Source: Clostridiales bacterium UBA1381
GTDB taxonomy: Bacteria; Bacillota; Clostridia; UBA1381
NCBI GenBank assembly: GCA_002305435.1
Contig: DBQZ01000112.1
Location: forward strand, 1-8,973
Reading direction: 5' to 3'
Length of the DNA stretch: 8,973 nt
The position numbers were made by a program, and so were the translations under genes. Positions 6,716 through 8,973 of the stretch are shown here, piece after piece. The notes under the pieces were generated by a model. That model was not told the origin of the DNA and searched no databases. It worked only from the letters and a program-made list of their open reading frames with translations. The first letter of the stretch is position 1. Every line of letters begins with the position of its first letter.

Positions 6716-6744
6716 ATTATAACACACAGGCGGGAGCATTGCAA
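6716..6744 (-). promoter_or_regulatory. Promoter of the GNAT/GH120 operon
   Basis: On the minus strand, -35 TTGCAA (6744-6739), a 17-nt spacer and a perfect -10 TATAAT (6721-6716) with an extended TG one base upstream. The -10 ends 21 nt before the GNAT start codon, so the leader is only about 15 nt and consists mainly of the ribosome binding site. Confidence 0.8.
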
Positions 6745-6793
6745 TCCATATAAAAAGATTTGTCAAAGTTTTAAGAAAATTTTAGAAAACTTC

Positions 6794-6822
6794 TTTTCAA
6801 ACGCACGAATATATGCTATAAT
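6794..6822 (+). promoter_or_regulatory. Promoter of cca
   Basis: A perfect -10 TATAAT (6817-6822) with an extended TGC just before it lies 36 nt upstream of the cca start codon. The best -35 at 17-nt spacing is TTTTCA (6794-6799), a weak match, as is common when the extended -10 is present. It diverges from the GNAT promoter, the -35 boxes being about 50 bp apart. Confidence 0.7.
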
Positions 6823-6858
6823 AATCTTAAAGCAAGAATTTTACAGGAGGGAATGACG

Positions 6859-8190
6859 ATGGAAATTTCAGACGGCGCTGCCAATATTTTAAATACACTG
6901 GAATCCGCTGGATATTCTGCGTACATAGTGGGCGGAGCCGTCAGGGATACCCTCCTCGGAATAAAACCTCACGATTACGACATTGCTACCTCAGCCCTGC
7001 CCTGGCAGACTAAACTACTCTTCTCACGTACTATAGATACCGGCCTTAAGCATGGAACCGTTACCGTTGTGGAGAACAAGCAGAGTTACGAAGTCACCAC
7101 TTTTCGTGCAGAAAGCGGATATTCGGATCTGCGTCATCCGGACAGCATACTTTATGTGAAAACGATAGAAGAGGATCTTGCACGCCGTGATTTTACAATA
7201 AACGCTATGGCATACAGCCCCTCATCAGGCCTTGTTGATGTTTACAACGGACGTGGCGACCTTGGTATGGGATTGATACGCTGTGTAGGAGATCCGGACT
7301 GCCGCTTTAAAGAGGACGCTCTGCGAATGCTTCGAGCTGTACGCTTTTCTGCACAGCTGGACTTTTCACTTGAGATTAACCTCCAACGTGCCATACGCCG
7401 CTGCGCCGTCCTGATAAAACGCATAAGCTCTGAGCGCATCCTTGAGGAAATGAACAAAATCCTCCTCTCCCCTCATCCCGGACGATTGCGCCTGCTGCAT
7501 GAGCTGGGGCTTTTGCGTGCATTGATGCCCGAGGTTGACGTATGCTTTTCTATCCGTCAGAAGAACAAATACCATATATACAATGTCGGCGAACATATCG
7601 TAAAAGCGGTGGAATCTACAAGAGCCGATATTACCCTGCGCTGGGCAGCGCTTCTGCACGATATAGGCAAAGCTGTCTGCTCAAGCACTGATTCCAACGG
7701 CGTTATTCACTTTTACGGCCACCACAAGGAAAGCGTTAAACTGGCTTCGGATATTCTCTTCCGCCTAAGAATGGACAGAAGCACTGCCGAGGATATACTC
7801 ACTCTCGTTGAATATCACGACGTACGTGTCGAACCCTCTGCTGCAGCAGTAAAACGCATGATGTCACGCACAGGGGAATCCCTGTTTGAAAAACTCCTTG
7901 AACTTCAGGAAGCTGACAATCGTGCGAAAAACCCCAAATATCTCCCTGAAAAGCTCGAACGCATAGAACGCACTCGGCAGATATACCGAACAGTCGTTGC
8001 CGAGGGTCAGCCGTACTTGGTAAGCCAGCTGGCAATCAACGGGAGGGATCTTCTGCGCTCAGGATACCGTGCGGGACGGGAAATCGGTGATACTCTCCGC
8101 TCGCTTCTTGATGAGGTAATAATGAAGCCGGAGTTAAACCGCCGTGAATATCTCTTAAAAAGAGCTCGTGAAATGAAGAACAGAAGATAA
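6859..8190 (+). CDS. cca: CCA tRNA nucleotidyltransferase (class II)
   Basis: A 443-residue enzyme that adds or repairs the 3' CCA of tRNAs using CTP and ATP. The class II nucleotidyltransferase head is at the N terminus: GGAVRD (25-30), catalytic Asp39 and Asp41 in HDYDIAT, RRDFTINAMA (109-118) and the nucleotide-selecting EDALRMLRAVR (152-162). An HD-type motif, LLHDIGKA with His267/Asp268, lies in the second half, as in many Firmicute relatives. EADNRAKN (351-358) lies near the usual C-terminal helical region. The start at 6859 is preferred because AGGAGG ends 8 nt upstream; an in-frame ATG at 6853 would be only 2 nt from that site. The two tRNA genes in this window already encode CCA, so repair is the likely role for those. 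The downstream hydrogenase gene has its own promoter, so this looks monocistronic. Confidence 0.95.
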   Translation: MEISDGAANILNTLESAGYSAYIVGGAVRDTLLGIKPHDYDIATSALPWQTKLLFSRTIDTGLKHGTVTVVENKQSYEVTTFRAESGYSDLRHPDSILYVKTIEEDLARRDFTINAMAYSPSSGLVDVYNGRGDLGMGLIRCVGDPDCRFKEDALRMLRAVRFSAQLDFSLEINLQRAIRRCAVLIKRISSERILEEMNKILLSPHPGRLRLLHELGLLRALMPEVDVCFSIRQKNKYHIYNVGEHIVKAVESTRADITLRWAALLHDIGKAVCSSTDSNGVIHFYGHHKESVKLASDILFRLRMDRSTAEDILTLVEYHDVRVEPSAAAVKRMMSRTGESLFEKLLELQEADNRAKNPKYLPEKLERIERTRQIYRTVVAEGQPYLVSQLAINGRDLLRSGYRAGREIGDTLRSLLDEVIMKPELNRREYLLKRAREMKNRR

Positions 8191-8220
8191 CAAACAATAT
8201 ATACCACGTTTACAAAGTCG

Positions 8221-8239
8221 CTGCTTTCTTGACAAGCAG
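8221..8239. repeat. Short inverted repeat overlapping the hydrogenase -35 box
   Basis: CTGCTT (8221-8226) and AAGCAG (8234-8239) are inverted around 7 nt, and the -35 box TTGACA (8229-8234) lies within them. It could be an operator or the base of a weak terminator for cca, but the arms are short and no clean T run follows. Confidence 0.35.
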
Positions 8240-8257
8240 TCGGGCTTTATGTATAAT
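8229..8257 (+). promoter_or_regulatory. Promoter of the [FeFe] hydrogenase gene
   Basis: Both hexamers are perfect consensus: TTGACA (8229-8234) and TATAAT (8252-8257), 17 nt apart. The start codon at 8285 lies 27 nt beyond the -10, leaving a leader of about 20 nt with the AGGAG site. This predicts strong sigma-A-type expression independent of cca. Confidence 0.88.
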
Positions 8258-8284
8258 TAAGATTACAAAAAGGAGTGTGAACAT

Positions 8285-8973
8285 ATGCGAGGTATTGAAA
8301 CACCTATAACGAAGATAAGAAGAAAAGTATTTACAGAGGTTGCAAAGGTTGCATTTGATTCAACTAACATTAACGACGACATCGAGGCTATCCCCTACAA
8401 AATAACGCCCGGCGACGTCCCCCTATACAGGGAAAGCATTTACCGTGAACGAGCCATTGCCGCTGAACGTGTGAGATTGGCTATGGGACTGTCACTGCGT
8501 CCTGAAAATCAGCCCGTCCACGTAACAAGCGGCCTCAGCGCCAGCAATATCTCCGATAAATACTACGAGCCGCCGCTTATGCAGGTAATACCGTCAGCCT
8601 GCGATATGTGCGAGCATAATGTTTATGAGGTGACGAACCAATGCCACGGCTGCGTTGCCCATCCATGCGCAGAGGTCTGTCCTAAAAACGCAATAACAAT
8701 GATTAACGGGAAATCGCATATAGACCGTGACAAGTGCATAAAATGCGGCAAGTGTAAAGCCATCTGCCCGTATGATGCAATAGCTAAAAAAATCCGCCCC
8801 TGCGCTGCTGCCTGCGGCATAAATGCAATCGAAAGTGATGAACACGGCAGAGCGCATATCAACAACGAAAAATGTGTTTCCTGCGGTCAGTGCATGGTAA
8901 GCTGCCCGTTCGGAGCAATAGCCGATAAATCCCAGATATTTCAGCTTATACAAGCCATCAAAAAAGGCGATGA
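8285..8973 (+). CDS. [FeFe] hydrogenase, group B-like, N-terminal part (cut by window end)
   Basis: An open frame from ATG 8285 (AGGAG 9 nt upstream) continues past the window edge; 229 complete codons are visible. The N-terminal region (1-100) has no cysteine and includes YRERAIAAERVRLAMG (53-68). An unusual cluster-binding segment follows, with Cys106, 109, 120, 123, 128 and 132, then a standard [4Fe-4S] ferredoxin motif (Cys151, 154, 157, 161), a Cys173/Cys177 pair, and a second ferredoxin motif (Cys197, 200, 203, 207). This order matches, from memory, the N terminus of group B monomeric [FeFe] hydrogenases of anaerobic Firmicutes, which are cytoplasmic and interconvert protons and H2 with ferredoxin-type carriers. 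The H-cluster domain that would prove this lies outside the window, so another multi-ferredoxin oxidoreductase is possible. Confidence 0.8.
   Translation, partial: MRGIETPITKIRRKVFTEVAKVAFDSTNINDDIEAIPYKITPGDVPLYRESIYRERAIAAERVRLAMGLSLRPENQPVHVTSGLSASNISDKYYEPPLMQVIPSACDMCEHNVYEVTNQCHGCVAHPCAEVCPKNAITMINGKSHIDRDKCIKCGKCKAICPYDAIAKKIRPCAAACGINAIESDEHGRAHINNEKCVSCGQCMVSCPFGAIADKSQIFQLIQAIKKGD

Noticed and set aside
8594..8953. Minus-strand open frames opposite the hydrogenase gene
   Set aside because: They mirror the cysteine-rich ferredoxin motifs of the plus-strand gene and have no start signals of their own.
1..8973. CRISPR array, phage genes, insertion sequence or toxin-antitoxin module
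   Set aside because: No regularly spaced repeats, transposase, integrase or paired small toxin/antitoxin frames were seen; the coding genes are ordinary chromosomal types.

Overview
The window looks like part of a chromosome from an anaerobic, spore-forming (or spore-gene-carrying) member of the Clostridia. The evidence is a GerMN-domain sporulation/germination-type protein, strong AGGAGG-type ribosome binding sites, near-consensus sigma-A promoters, Pro tRNA genes with encoded CCA, a plant-polysaccharide glycosidase, and the start of a multi-cluster [FeFe] hydrogenase. This fits a gut, rumen or other biomass-degrading anaerobe; the genus cannot be named from the sequence.

Layout, left to right. 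Positions 1-180 hold no convincing gene, only a long inverted repeat (39-81). A minus-strand tRNA unit follows (181-439): a near-consensus promoter, tRNA-Pro(CGG), a 7-nt spacer, tRNA-Pro(GGG) and a Rho-independent terminator. A perfect 17-bp inverted repeat (481-535) separates it from a minus-strand three-gene operon (569-3702). That operon encodes, in transcription order, a WalR/PhoB-type OmpR-family response regulator, a membrane histidine kinase and a membrane-anchored protein with two GerMN domains. It has a clear proximal promoter (3803-3831) and a second promoter-like site further upstream (4071-4099), within a 587-bp gene-free, AT-rich stretch. A second minus-strand operon (4290-6694) encodes a GNAT acetyltransferase followed 17 nt later by a cytoplasmic GH120-type beta-xylosidase, and ends at a terminator (4135-4175). 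The plus strand then carries cca (tRNA nucleotidyltransferase, 6859-8190), transcribed divergently from the GNAT gene. From its own consensus promoter, a group B-like [FeFe] hydrogenase gene follows that runs off the right edge (8285-8973).

How the genes work together. The two-component pair and the GerMN protein are spaced like one translationally linked unit, so the GerMN protein is probably a cell-surface partner or output of that signalling pair. The GH120 enzyme would cut imported xylo-oligosaccharides to xylose. The hydrogenase would deal with reductant from fermentation, although group B enzymes lack a firmly assigned role. cca maintains the CCA ends of tRNAs.

I did not find a clear new biological system. 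The points most worth checking are the regulator/kinase/GerMN operon and its long leader, the GNAT-GH120 pairing, and the unexplained inverted repeats.
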